Shown here piece by piece: positions 53,966 through 62,766 of a stretch of 64,000 bases of DNA. Under the pieces are notes generated by a model, which searched no databases, was not told the origin of the DNA, and worked only from the letters and a program-made list of their open reading frames with translations. The DNA comes from an uncultured Sphingobacteriales bacterium. Lineage in GTDB: Bacteria; Bacteroidota; Bacteroidia; Chitinophagales; Chitinophagaceae. The first letter of the stretch is position 1; each line of letters starts with the position of its first letter. The position numbers and the translations under genes were made by a program. The DNA lies in the NCBI GenBank assembly GCA_937871285.1, contig CALMQS010000034.1:1-64000 (forward strand). Reading direction: 5' to 3'.

Positions 53966-56161
53966 TCAAATTTCAAATCTCCCAATTCCCATTGCCGGAT
54001 CACTGATACTATGTTTTTCCGTTTCTACCCTTCCGGCAAAACGATGCAGGAAGCCGTTGCCGGATTGTATAGAAAAGTCGTACCAGTTGCCGCTATTGGC
54101 CAGCAGCCATTGTATGCGCCTGGTTTTTCCGGGTGCAAGTTCAAATGCAGCCGGTACATTATATCCATAGGCATTGGAAACCATGCTAACAGGAATTGCA
54201 ACGCTATGGGGGTTATGCAGGCTAACTGCTATCCCTCCTTTCCTGTGGTTGTATTTTAGTTTTATTTCGGGTTCCGCTGCTGTAATATTCCCCGAAAATT
54301 TATGAAAATAGCCATTGGTTCCATATACTTCCAGGTCGTAGGCGGCATTGTCTTCCGCTACGTTCCATTCATCTGTGAGCGATTTTCCGGCTTCTACGGT
54401 ATAACGGCGGGGGATACGGTCTAAGTGCTTAAGATCATATACATGATATACCGCACCTGCCTTGCCGTCGTTTTCAAACAACAGCCTGATCTTTTGCTCC
54501 TGTTGCAGCAGTTGAAGGTGTGTATACAGGCGGTAGGGCAGGGCTCTTGAATAGCGGGTTCCTTTTTCCTGGTACAGCGGGGAGGGCGTTTCCGGCGCCA
54601 CGGCTTTGGGCAGTAATTTGGAAGCTTCATCGAGCGCGGCGTGATTGGCTGTTTCCGGCATTGGAGGAAATACAGGATCATTAGGGGTTTCAAAATCAAA
54701 CGCGGATAGCAGGTCGCTGCATACCGCACGGTGCCAGGGGCTGATGGCAGGAATGGTAACGCCAAAGCGTTTTTCAATGAACTGTCCCACAGAGGTATGA
54801 TCCGCCACCTGCGAATCTACCCAACCGCCTTTGCTCCATGGAGAAATGATATACAACGGCACCCGCGGGCCTAATCCCCATGGACGAATATTACCGCTGA
54901 TGGTATCGCGTTTATCCTGGTAGGTACGGGTTCTTACCGGGCCGCCCTTGCTCATCTCGCTGGCAAAATAAGGATTTGGAAATTCGGATGTGCCTTTATC
55001 GTTGTGGAAATACATTCCTGCCAGGTCAAGCGTTGATTTGCCTGCCATTGTACTATCTGCATTATAAGAAGGCACAGCCGGCGCCGGCAGGTGATCAAAC
55101 AAACCATCGTTCTCATCAAAGGTGAGGAAGAAAACGGTTTTGCTCCATACTTCGGGATTAGCAGTAAGCGCTGATAAAATTGCGTGCGTAAAATCGGCGC
55201 CACGGTAAGGGCTGGAAGGGGCTCCCGGATGTTCCGAATCTATTTGCGCAGGCAGCACCCAGCTTACCTGGGGCAGGGTATTGTTTTTTACATCTTCCGC
55301 CAGTTTTTGTATTGTCCAGTGGCGCATGCCTTTTTCATAAATGGCTGAACCTGGTTTGGCTGATCTGAAACTTTCAAACGCAAGGCAGCCGTGCATGGCT
55401 CCGCTCCAGTTATCATTAGGGTTTTGGTAAATGCGCCAACTGATCCCCGCTTTTTCCAGTACATCGGGTATAGTGGACCATTGAAACGCATTACCCCGGT
55501 AGGTATAGCCGGGATCGGGCATTTTGTTGTTCACCCAGCAACGGAGATTTACTGGCTCCGAATCTTCATCGGTGCAGTTAATGCCGGCCGCTCTTTTATC
55601 AGGATTGAAATTGCTGCCCGACCAGAATACGATCCTGTTGGGATCCGTGCCGGTTGCTACGGAGCAATGGTGTGCATCGCAAATGGTAAAAGATTCGGCT
55701 AATGCGTATTGAAAGGGTATCTCTTCACGGGTATAATAGGCCATGGAATAAGGCGTTTTGAAAAGCGGCCAGTGGCCGTATTTCCCCTGGTTCCAGGCGG
55801 CCTGCATGTCGGGGAAGTCGTGGGGCGTGCCGTTGATGAGGGCAGCGTTAGACTTCTTTTTGCTGGCGTGGTAAGGTGGAATGATCTTTTTACCGTTCGA
55901 CTGAAAGAATGCCCGTTCACCGCTTTCGAGGGGAATGGGAAACCTGTCGCCAAATCCCCGTACTCCTTTCATGGTACCGAAATAGTGATCGAAGGACCGG
56001 TTCTCCTGCATAAGAATTACAATATGCTGCACATCGCGGATAGAACGGCTGGCATTATGAGCTTCTACTGCCAGCACTTTTTGCAGCCATGTTGACCATA
56101 CCGCGGCCGTGCCGGCCGTGGCAGACATTTTAATAAATTTTCTCCTGTTAAGATTGGGCAT
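53966..56161 (-). CDS. Tat-exported phosphocholine-type phospholipase C
   Basis: 731 residues. Twin-arginine signal (NRRKFIKMSATAG) at the N-terminus. Phosphoesterase domain: DVQHIVILMQENRSFDHYFGTMKGVRGF near residue 45-70, CSVATGTDPNRIVFWSG near 190, FLTFDENDGLFDHLPAP near 345, and IISPWSKGGWVDSQVADHTSVGQFIEKRFG. Two C-terminal DUF756 beta-domains (about 525-720). This is the bacterial non-hemolytic/hemolytic PlcN/PlcH family, which cleaves the phosphate-diglyceride bond of phospholipids outside the cytoplasm. In soil bacteria it usually serves phosphate acquisition (inference). Confidence 0.92.
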   Translation of the reverse strand: MPNLNRRKFIKMSATAGTAAVWSTWLQKVLAVEAHNASRSIRDVQHIVILMQENRSFDHYFGTMKGVRGFGDRFPIPLESGERAFFQSNGKKIIPPYHASKKKSNAALINGTPHDFPDMQAAWNQGKYGHWPLFKTPYSMAYYTREEIPFQYALAESFTICDAHHCSVATGTDPNRIVFWSGSNFNPDKRAAGINCTDEDSEPVNLRCWVNNKMPDPGYTYRGNAFQWSTIPDVLEKAGISWRIYQNPNDNWSGAMHGCLAFESFRSAKPGSAIYEKGMRHWTIQKLAEDVKNNTLPQVSWVLPAQIDSEHPGAPSSPYRGADFTHAILSALTANPEVWSKTVFFLTFDENDGLFDHLPAPAVPSYNADSTMAGKSTLDLAGMYFHNDKGTSEFPNPYFASEMSKGGPVRTRTYQDKRDTISGNIRPWGLGPRVPLYIISPWSKGGWVDSQVADHTSVGQFIEKRFGVTIPAISPWHRAVCSDLLSAFDFETPNDPVFPPMPETANHAALDEASKLLPKAVAPETPSPLYQEKGTRYSRALPYRLYTHLQLLQQEQKIRLLFENDGKAGAVYHVYDLKHLDRIPRRYTVEAGKSLTDEWNVAEDNAAYDLEVYGTNGYFHKFSGNITAAEPEIKLKYNHRKGGIAVSLHNPHSVAIPVSMVSNAYGYNVPAAFELAPGKTRRIQWLLANSGNWYDFSIQSGNGFLHRFAGRVETEKHSISDPAMGIGRFEI

Positions 56162-56467
56162 GAAAGTAATGATTAACGGGTTTGAAAATGTATGTAGAGA
56201 TGTTTATTCAGGCGGCACGCTAAAGATAAGCAATCTGCGTGGCAGTAGCTGATGTGGGAAATGTGGAAATATGAAAATTGAAAAATGACGGTTTGTTGAG
56301 CCTTGAAAGATGAGATGCTCAGCCTGGTTGGCGGTTCTTGTATTACCAGGAGTAATACGCGATATTATTACTTTCAGCATCCGGTGAATAACGTAACCCA
56401 AAATGAAAGAACCGCCACGGCAGATAAGTTCTGCAGTAGCGGTTCATAATGCGATATCTTTTCTGGC
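56162..56467. other. Intergenic region between phospholipase and hypothetical genes
   Basis: 306 nt. Holds gtgggaaatgtggaaatatgaaaa words (56250-56285), an inverted pair GGCGGTTCTT / AAGAACCGCC (56330-56339 and 56407-56416), and a terminator hairpin at 56400-56445 for the next minus-strand gene. Confidence 0.5.
56400..56445 (-). terminator. Terminator of the 56468-56857 gene
   Basis: GAACCGC (56409-56415) pairs with GCGGTTC (56439-56445), with inner GCAG/CTGC pairs. On the minus strand the stem is followed by TTTCATTTT. Confidence 0.6.
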
Positions 56468-56857
56468 TTATGCTCCAATAACAACAGCGGTTATAGCCCC
56501 GGTTAAATCCCTTGGACCTTCGCCAACCGGTTCTTCATTGGTAGATACCTGGAACCATTGCACTTTATTGGCAGTGTCGGCATACCAGTTAAAATGCACC
56601 GGTCTTTCACTTTGCAAAATATGATACATGTCTGCAAAGTCAGAAATGGGCGCATAAGCAACCACGAATTTGGTGGTGCCTGGCGTTACATAGCCAATAT
56701 CCGTATCGTTGATGATCGTTTCTCCGACAAAAAAATAAATTACGATATTTTGTACTGTAGCGGTGGGCGTTTTAGGTACCAGTGAAATCCACCTTCTGTG
56801 ATAATTTGAGGCATTCCGTTGCCTGTTGGAACCCACATAATACGATTTGATTTCCAT
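56468..56857 (-). CDS. Hypothetical protein
   Basis: 129 residues, no signal or membrane segment. I do not recognise it. It shows a repeated beta-like pattern: RWISLVPKTPTATVQNIVIYFFVG, YVTPGTTKFVVAYAPISDFADMYHIL, PVHFNWYADTANKVQWFQVSTNEEPVGEGP, with a Gly-rich C-terminus TGAITAVVIGA. That suggests a small beta-barrel or beta-sandwich. It has its own terminator hairpin and no operon partner. The reading frame has normal codon use. Confidence 0.6.
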   Translation of the reverse strand: MEIKSYYVGSNRQRNASNYHRRWISLVPKTPTATVQNIVIYFFVGETIINDTDIGYVTPGTTKFVVAYAPISDFADMYHILQSERPVHFNWYADTANKVQWFQVSTNEEPVGEGPRDLTGAITAVVIGA

Positions 56858-57245
56858 GTGCTGTTTATTTAAAAGGTTACAAAAGTTGCTATCATGTAAA
56901 AGATCATATAAGACAGTTATTTGTTACCCTTTGAAAAAACATTCGCCCCTGGTGAACTGTTTGCGGAAACCGGCATTCATCAATACCCTATTTCGGCCGG
57001 TGTGCTGAGCTGTTTTCCTAAATGGATCAATACAACAAAGGTGAACCCGTTACAGGTTCACCTTTTACATTCTACAGTTCCCTTTTCTTAAAACAAAGCA
57101 TCAGGAACTGTGTGCAGGCTTCTCATGTGCGCTCTTATTTATTTTGTGGTGTTGCCGGCTGTTAAGTTAAAACGCCGGCTGTTCATTATTCATGGGGTGC
57201 TGCAACGGCAGTATACAACTATCTGTACTTCCTTAATTGTAGTTA
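56858..57245. other. Intergenic region between hypothetical gene and yceI
   Basis: 388 nt. A strong hairpin at 57037-57066 and a short repeat of gccggctgtt (57150-57185). No ORF of note. Confidence 0.5.
57037..57066. terminator. Hairpin terminator downstream of yceI
   Basis: AAAGGTGAACC (57037-57047), loop of seven, GGTTCACCTTT (57055-57065). Both strands end in T-rich DNA; on the minus strand it would end the yceI message about 180 nt after its stop. Confidence 0.7.
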
Positions 57246-57785
57246 TTAAGCGGCTTCCTTTACAAATTGTACTTCAGCGGTGATCCTCACCTCATCGCTC
57301 ACTAAAACCCCGCCTGTTTCAAGGGCAGCGTTCCAGTTTAATTCCCAGTCTTTCCTGTTGATCTTTCCGTTCAGTGAAAAACCGGCTTTCATATTTCCCC
57401 AGGGATCTTTGTTGATGCCCCCGAACTCCACATCAAAGCTTACTTCCTTTTCAATACCTTTTATATTCAGTAAACCTTTCAGCAGGTAATTATCTTCATC
57501 GAGCCGGGTAAAGGAAATACCTGTAAATTTCAGCTCTTTGTGATTTTCAACGTCAAAAAAATCAGCGCTCTTTAAGTGTGTATCGCGGTCTGTGCTGTTG
57601 GTAAATACAGAATCTGCTTCAATAGTTACTTCAACGGTGCCTTTGCTGAAATCATCGTCTTCTGTTAAAACGGTAGCGTTAAATTTTCTGAACTCACCTT
57701 TTACATTGGTTATCATCATATGCCTTACCTTAAAAAGGATTTCACTGTGTGCGGGGTCTAATACCCATTTGGTTTGATTTGCCAT
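57246..57785 (-). CDS. YceI family protein
   Basis: 179 residues. WVLDPAHSEILFKVRHMMITNVKGEFRKFN at the N-terminus, then SADFFDVENHKELKFTGISF, LLKGLLNIKGIEKEVSFDVEFGG, ending in AALETGGVLVSDEVRITAEVQF. These are the lipocalin-like YceI barrel features, used for binding isoprenoid or lipid-like ligands. No signal peptide is visible, so it is probably cytoplasmic, unlike E. coli YceI. Divergent from nothing; the Crp/Fnr gene lies upstream on the same strand. Confidence 0.93.
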   Translation of the reverse strand: MANQTKWVLDPAHSEILFKVRHMMITNVKGEFRKFNATVLTEDDDFSKGTVEVTIEADSVFTNSTDRDTHLKSADFFDVENHKELKFTGISFTRLDEDNYLLKGLLNIKGIEKEVSFDVEFGGINKDPWGNMKAGFSLNGKINRKDWELNWNAALETGGVLVSDEVRITAEVQFVKEAA

Positions 57786-57884
57786 GTTATGATCTTTAAT
57801 TGTTTTGATTTAAGAATGCAAAGATCATACAACCATTTTTAGCAGGCATTCACCTGTGTTAATAAATGAAAAAACGGTACAGCA

Positions 57885-58472
57885 CTATTTTTTTAGCGCT
57901 ATTTCCTTTCGTATGCGGCTGAGCGACTGGGGTTTGATACCCAAATAAGAGGCAATGAGGTATTGGGGAATGCGTTGGGTAAAGTTGGGGAACTGTTGCG
58001 AAAATTCCATATACCGGGATTCGGCGTCTTCGCTGTTGGTTTTGGCAAGCCGGTATTGCAACGCAACAAAAGCGTTCTGGATCAGTAAACGGAAAAAACG
58101 GTCTATTTCCGGGCAGAGATCGCATGCTTTACGGAAGCTTTGCCTGTTCAGCAACAGCACACGGGCCGGTTCAAGCGTTTCGATGGTATAGATTCCTTTC
58201 CTGTCGGAAAAAAAGCTGTAGAGATCAGATATCCAGTGTCCTTCAAGCGCAAACTGCATGGCATGTTTATCGCCCTTTTTGTCAACAATATAAGAATAGC
58301 AGGCGCCCTGTTCTATGAAGTAAATATACTTGCAGGATCGGCCCTCTTCGGCAAGCAATACTTTTTTATCAAAAGATTTGGGAAATACGCAGTCCAGAAA
58401 AGCGTCGAAAGCAATGTCGGTAAGGTGGTGACCTAATGTTTTTTCTATATGCTGTCTTAATAAAGATTGCAT
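57885..58472 (-). CDS. Crp/Fnr family transcriptional regulator
   Basis: 195 residues. The cyclic-nucleotide-binding-like barrel occupies residues 1-120 (RSCKYIYFIEQGACYSYIVDKKGDKHAMQFALEGHWI). The C-terminal helix-turn-helix is short: RIPQYLIASYLGIKPQSLSRIRKEI. No Cys cluster for an Fe-S centre is visible, so oxygen sensing of the FNR type is unlikely. It resembles the many Bacteroidota regulators placed beside yceI or oxidoreductase genes, and could control yceI (100 nt downstream). Confidence 0.9.
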   Translation of the reverse strand: MQSLLRQHIEKTLGHHLTDIAFDAFLDCVFPKSFDKKVLLAEEGRSCKYIYFIEQGACYSYIVDKKGDKHAMQFALEGHWISDLYSFFSDRKGIYTIETLEPARVLLLNRQSFRKACDLCPEIDRFFRLLIQNAFVALQYRLAKTNSEDAESRYMEFSQQFPNFTQRIPQYLIASYLGIKPQSLSRIRKEIALKK

Positions 58473-58663
58473 CTGGTAAAGTATGTGCTGGTTTACGCCT
58501 CACCTTTCCTCTGCATATTAGGTTATTTATAGCAAATCCGGAAGTGTGGTTATATTAAACCATTGCAAAAGCGGCTGTGGCTGCTGTTCATCGAAGAAAA
58601 AAGATCATTCGCCGAATACCGCCACCGTGGTTGCGGAAACACTTACAGGGAAACCTATATTTG

Positions 58664-58726
58664 CAAAGGTTTTTCATAGGATATTGGATTTAAAACGGGG
58701 TGCATTTCTATGCTGCCCCTTTTTTT
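58664..58726 (+). ncRNA. Candidate short RNA or attenuated leader upstream of rbfA
   Basis: Predicted between the TATATTTG promoter box at 58656-58663 and the terminator at 58697-58726, about 55 nt. It contains no ORF longer than a few codons in a clear context. It may be a stand-alone small RNA, an attenuator for rbfA, or chance. Confidence 0.3.
58697..58726 (+). terminator. Rho-independent terminator upstream of rbfA
   Basis: GGGG (58697-58700) with GCAT pairs to ATGC and CCCC (58716-58719), loop TTCT, followed by seven T (58720-58726). Confidence 0.7.
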
Positions 58727-58754
58727 ATGCTTTAAATTAAAAAAGAAAAATTTA

Positions 58755-58782
58755 TTGAATCTCTGCCTTTGGTCTAAATTTG
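58755..58782 (+). promoter_or_regulatory. Promoter of rbfA
   Basis: TTG (58755-58757), 17-nt spacer, TAAATTTG (58775-58782), 21 nt before the ATG at 58804. Confidence 0.6.
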
Positions 58783-58803
58783 CGGCCACTAAAATTGAGT
58801 GAA

Positions 58804-59175
58804 ATGCAGGAAGGAAAGCGTCAGAAACAGGTAGCGGGCTTATTATATGAGGAATTTAATGAAATATTTCAACGGCTGGGGCTGACTATGCTTGAGGGTG
58901 GAATGGTTTCCATAGCATCGGTAAAGGTTACGCCCGATTTGCTGGAGGCCAGAATATACCTGAGCTTCTTTCAGTTAAAAGACCCTAATGAAGGCCTAAA
59001 GAAAATTGAGGATAAAGCCTGGGAAATTAAAAAGGAATTAACAGCAAGAGTGAAGCACCAGTTGCGCCGCATACCCGAATTGAAATTTTATATAGACGAT
59101 ACACTCGACCATGTATTCAAAATGGAAGCGCTCTTTAAAAAGCTCAATTCGGAAAGAGATGAGAAGAATCAATAA
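58804..59175 (+). CDS. rbfA: 30S ribosome-binding factor A
   Basis: 123 residues from ATG 58804; upstream in-frame codons fall on the promoter. KH-like RbfA features: RQKQVAGLLYEEFNEIFQRLG, VSIASVKVTPDLLEARIYLSFFQ, KHQLRRIPELKFYIDDTLDHVFKMEALF. It assists maturation of the 16S 5' helix of the 30S subunit. The FtsX-like permease gene follows after about 147 nt. Confidence 0.93.
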   Translation: MQEGKRQKQVAGLLYEEFNEIFQRLGLTMLEGGMVSIASVKVTPDLLEARIYLSFFQLKDPNEGLKKIEDKAWEIKKELTARVKHQLRRIPELKFYIDDTLDHVFKMEALFKKLNSERDEKNQ

Positions 59176-59196
59176 TTTGTGAGCTGCTTTCCGGCC

Positions 59197-59272
59197 GGGT
59201 GCATCCCCCACCGTGGGCGGTGTCTGCACCGCCCACAGAAGAAAACGCAATGCTACAATTTGGAATGCACCC
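59197..59272. mobile_element. MITE-like element with insertion-sequence-type ends, 76 bp
   Basis: GGGTGCAT (59197-59204) and ATGCACCC (59265-59272) are inverted. The right end in reverse complement continues TCCAAATTGT, close to the terminal repeat of the ISMich2-like element at 28137. The centre has a strong hairpin TGGGCGGTG-TCTG-CACCGCCCA (59214-59235). No target duplication was recognised. Confidence 0.45.
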
Positions 59273-59322
59273 CCTGTTTCTATAAAATCTTTTTATATAT
59301 TACATAATATAAGCCATTTATA

Positions 59323-60543
59323 TTGTACCTGATCTTTGCCTGGAGATATTTTAAAGCAAAAAAATCTACCAATGCCATTAACATCATTGCGTGGGTAAGC
59401 GTAACGGCCATCGCTTTTGCCACAGCGGCCCTGTTGGTGCTATGGAGTGCTTTTAACGGGTTTGAAGGCCTGGTAAAATCGCTGTACTCAACGTTCTATA
59501 CCGATCTTAGGGTAACGGCTGCATCCGGCAAAACCATTATGCTCACATCTTCGCAAATAGCTGCGCTTAATAAATTAAACAATGTAAGCAACCTTTCACT
59601 GGTGGCGGAAGAAAAAGCCCTCCTGCAGAACCAGGACTACCAGGCTATTATTGAGCTAAAGGGAGTTGATGCTAACTACACCAAAGTTACCACAGTTGAG
59701 CAAAGCCTTGTAAGAGGTAAGTTTTTACTGGGAGATGCCGAACAGCCGGGGGCGGTAATGGGTGTAGGCATAGAAAACGCGGTAGCCATCTTAAGCGACA
59801 GGGCCATTGGCGCGCTTACTGTTTATTTGCCCAAAAAAGGAGCAGACGATATCAGCAATCCTTTATCCTCATTTAATGAAGGAAAGATCATTCCCAACGG
59901 CGCTTTTGCTGTTGAACAGGGATTTGATAATAAATACGTGCTTACCAACCTTGATTTTGTAAGGCAGTATATGAATTTTAAGCCCGATGAATATACGGCT
60001 GTGGAAATAGCGCTTACTAATACAGATAAGGAAAAAATAACAAAAAATGAAATTCAGCAGCTATTAGGCCAAGGTTATCTTGTTCAAACCCGTTATGAAC
60101 AAAACAGCAGCTTATACAATGTAATGCGCCTGGAGAAGTACGCCATTTTCGGCATCTTTATTTTAGTGTTGATAGTAGCGGCATTTAACATGATAGGCGC
60201 TTTGAGCATGCTGGTGCTGGAAAAGCAAAAAGACATTCAGATTTTACAATCTATGGGAGCCACGAGGGGCTGGATACAAAAGGTTTTTTTAACGGAAGGC
60301 ATTGTGCTGGCTGCTGTGGGCGCCGGAATAGGAATCATACTGGCATTGCTGCTCTGCTTTTTACAGTTGCAGTTTAAGCTTATTCCGCTGGAAGGCAGTT
60401 CTTTTATTATTGATTACTACCCCGTTAAACTGGTACTTTCCGATTTTATAATTGTTGCCGCCACCGTTTTTATCATTGCCATCACCGCATCATGGCTTCC
60501 TTCCAAACGTGCGGCCGGCCAGCCGTTTGAACTGAGAAATTAG
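59323..60543 (+). CDS. FtsX-like (LolE/MacB-type) ABC transporter permease
   Basis: 406 residues. First helix FAWRYFKAKKSTNAINIIAWVSVTAIAFATAALLVLWSAFNGFE, a periplasmic domain (about 60-270), then three C-terminal helices starting YAIFGIFILVLIVAAFNMIGALSMLVLEKQKDIQILQSMGA, the conserved FtsX core. Members extract lipoproteins or act as mechanotransmission permeases. No ATG is available: upstream in frame is a stop, then TTG at 59323, so a TTG start is likely. The ATPase partner is not adjacent; the ABC exporter downstream is a separate half-transporter. Confidence 0.88.
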   Translation: MYLIFAWRYFKAKKSTNAINIIAWVSVTAIAFATAALLVLWSAFNGFEGLVKSLYSTFYTDLRVTAASGKTIMLTSSQIAALNKLNNVSNLSLVAEEKALLQNQDYQAIIELKGVDANYTKVTTVEQSLVRGKFLLGDAEQPGAVMGVGIENAVAILSDRAIGALTVYLPKKGADDISNPLSSFNEGKIIPNGAFAVEQGFDNKYVLTNLDFVRQYMNFKPDEYTAVEIALTNTDKEKITKNEIQQLLGQGYLVQTRYEQNSSLYNVMRLEKYAIFGIFILVLIVAAFNMIGALSMLVLEKQKDIQILQSMGATRGWIQKVFLTEGIVLAAVGAGIGIILALLLCFLQLQFKLIPLEGSSFIIDYYPVKLVLSDFIIVAATVFIIAITASWLPSKRAAGQPFELRN

Positions 60544-60601
60544 GTAAATCGCTTTTGGGCTAATTTACTTACTTTGCCGTTCAATTTGATCAGCAAGCAT
60601 A

Positions 60602-62410
60602 ATGAAGAAATATTCGAGGATTTTCAATTACCTGAAGCAATACCAATCGCAGATTGTTCTTTACTTTATTTGCATCATACTTTCCATTGTTTTTTCTGTT
60701 GTTTCCCTGGGTATGCTTGCTCCTTTTTTTGATCTTATTTTTATGGGTGATGGTGTGGGTGCGGTACCTAAAGCCGACAGCCCGCTAACAGCATATATTC
60801 GCGAATTTTTAATATTATGGGTGGGCGATTTGAATCCCAAAGGGGCATTGGCCTTCATTTGTATTATTATTGTAACCTCCATTTTGCTGAAGAACCTGTT
60901 CCTCTATTTATCTTTTAATATTCTTAACCCCATAAAGAACCGGATCGTTAATACCCTCCGTTCGGAATTGTATACTAAAATCCTGGGGCTGCCTATCGGC
61001 TATTTTACCGAAAAAAGAAAAGGCGACCTCATCAGCCGCATCACCAATGATGTATCGGAAGTGGAGGTTTCGCTGGTAGGTGCCCTGGAAGGCTGGATAC
61101 GCGATCCTTTGACCATTGTTATCAACTTTGCGGTTCTGTTCTATATCAGCCCGCAGTTAACGCTTGCCATTCTTGTTTGCATTCCGATCGTAGGGTTTAT
61201 TCTGGGACGGATTTCCCGGTCGCTGAAAAAGCAATCCAATGCGGCCGCTGTAAAGCTGGGCGAATCGCTTTCAGTATTAGATGAAACCCTCAACGGGCTG
61301 CGGGTGATCAAGGCATTTAATATTGAAACTTTGCTTAAGGGCAGGTTTGGCAAAATAAATGATGAATTGTTGTATGCTAAGAACAAGATCAGCCGCCGCC
61401 GTGACCTGGCATCTCCCATGTCGGAATTTTTAGGCGTACTGGTTTTTGTAGGTATACTATGGTTTGGCGGGCAGCTGGTGCTGGGTAAGCAGCTTTCGCT
61501 TTCTCCATCCATGTTCCTGGCCTATCTCGCCATGTTTTATAATATCATCAATCCTGTAAAAACATTATCTACCTCTTTCAGTAATATGCAAAAAGGCTCT
61601 TCGGCTATCGTGCGGATAGAAGAAATATTAAAAACGAAAGTAACGGTAGATGATAATCCTAACGGGAAGCAACTGCTTTCTTTCAATAGCCACATTGAGT
61701 TCCGTAATGCATGCTTTGCGTATGATGATGCTGTGATACTCAAAAATATCAACCTTACCATTGAAAAAGGGAAAACAGTGGCCCTTGTAGGATCTTCCGG
61801 CGCCGGTAAATCTACCCTGGCCGACCTGGTACCCCGGTTTCACGATGTAACCAGCGGGGAAGTGTTAATTGATGGCATCAATATCAAAGACTATTCACTG
61901 CATTCTGTGCGCAGCCTCATGAGCATCGTTACCCAGGAGCCCATACTTTTTAACGATACCATCGCCAATAATATAGCGCTGGGGCACCAGGATGCTACTG
62001 ATGAAGCCATCATTCATGCGGCAAAAATTGCCAATGCCCATGATTTTATTACTAAAAAGGAAGGTGGATATAACAGTAATATCGGCGACAGGGGTACAAA
62101 GCTGAGTGGTGGTGAAAGGCAAAGGCTTACGATTGCACGGGCGGTATTAAAAAATCCGCCTATTCTTATATTAGACGAAGCCACCTCTTCTTTAGATACA
62201 GAAAGCGAAAGGTTAGTGCAGGATGCGATCAATAACCTTATGATTGACCGCACTTCTATCGTTATTGCGCACCGGCTGTCTACTGTTCGGCATGCAGATG
62301 AAATTCTGGTGCTGCAAAAAGGCGAAATAGCCGAAAGAGGAACGCACGACCAGTTGCTGGCCGTTAACGGCATTTACCGCAGGCTGGTGGAAATGCAGGA
62401 GGTGAGATAG
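60602..62410 (+). CDS. MsbA-like ABC exporter (fused permease and ATPase)
   Basis: 602 residues. Six-helix ABC exporter domain (residues about 15-320) then the nucleotide-binding domain: Walker A VGSSGAGKST near residue 397, signature LSGGERQR near 500, Walker B ILILDEATSSLD near 520, and H-loop IVIAHRLSTV. It resembles MsbA and other lipid or drug exporters, working as a homodimer in the inner membrane. It starts 58 nt after the permease gene, likely co-transcribed. Confidence 0.92.
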   Translation: MKKYSRIFNYLKQYQSQIVLYFICIILSIVFSVVSLGMLAPFFDLIFMGDGVGAVPKADSPLTAYIREFLILWVGDLNPKGALAFICIIIVTSILLKNLFLYLSFNILNPIKNRIVNTLRSELYTKILGLPIGYFTEKRKGDLISRITNDVSEVEVSLVGALEGWIRDPLTIVINFAVLFYISPQLTLAILVCIPIVGFILGRISRSLKKQSNAAAVKLGESLSVLDETLNGLRVIKAFNIETLLKGRFGKINDELLYAKNKISRRRDLASPMSEFLGVLVFVGILWFGGQLVLGKQLSLSPSMFLAYLAMFYNIINPVKTLSTSFSNMQKGSSAIVRIEEILKTKVTVDDNPNGKQLLSFNSHIEFRNACFAYDDAVILKNINLTIEKGKTVALVGSSGAGKSTLADLVPRFHDVTSGEVLIDGINIKDYSLHSVRSLMSIVTQEPILFNDTIANNIALGHQDATDEAIIHAAKIANAHDFITKKEGGYNSNIGDRGTKLSGGERQRLTIARAVLKNPPILILDEATSSLDTESERLVQDAINNLMIDRTSIVIAHRLSTVRHADEILVLQKGEIAERGTHDQLLAVNGIYRRLVEMQEVR

Positions 62411-62766
62411 GGGTGCAGGTTACAGGGTGCAGGGTACAGGTTGCAGGTTGCAGGGTGCAGGTTGCAGGGTACAGGTTGCAGGATTCAGAAGAGAAATGTG
62501 GGGAATGTGGAGATGTGAAAATGTGAGGAATGTGCTGGTTTGAAAATGAGGCGATTAGCTAGTATTTATTCCATCATATAGTACTTACCCGGCTATAGCT
62601 AATGGCTAATTGCCACAGGCATCAAGATCCAAATGACAAGAACCAAATATAAATTCAAATCCGAACCCTCAAACTCGAAATTCGAGGAAAAGAGATGTGA
62701 AATGAGAGAAAGATCACAGATACCCGATAGCTGATCGCTCACACCCGATCGGAATCTACTTCAGAC
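62411..62766. repeat. Intergenic repeat-word region
   Basis: 356 nt. Opens with about 70 nt of gggtgcaggttacagggtgcag words, then gaaatgtggggaatgtggag (62495-62530), gctatagctaatggc near 62592, and tccgaaccctcaaactcgaaattcg near 62660. No ORF. Confidence 0.65.

Larger units (their letters stand above)
58473..58803. other. Region upstream of rbfA with possible small RNA and promoters
   Basis: 331 nt. A -7 box TATATTTG at 58656-58663 is followed 34 nt later by a terminator hairpin (58697-58726). A second -7 box, TAAATTTG at 58775-58782, serves rbfA. A Cys-rich open frame (58546-58740) crosses the terminator and is doubtful. Confidence 0.45.

Noticed and set aside
58546..58740. Cys-rich 64-codon open frame (begins NHCKSGCGCC) upstream of rbfA
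   Set aside because: It reads across a clear promoter box and a terminator hairpin, starts with GTG and resembles no family I know. Left out as a CDS, but a short Cys-rich peptide cannot be excluded.
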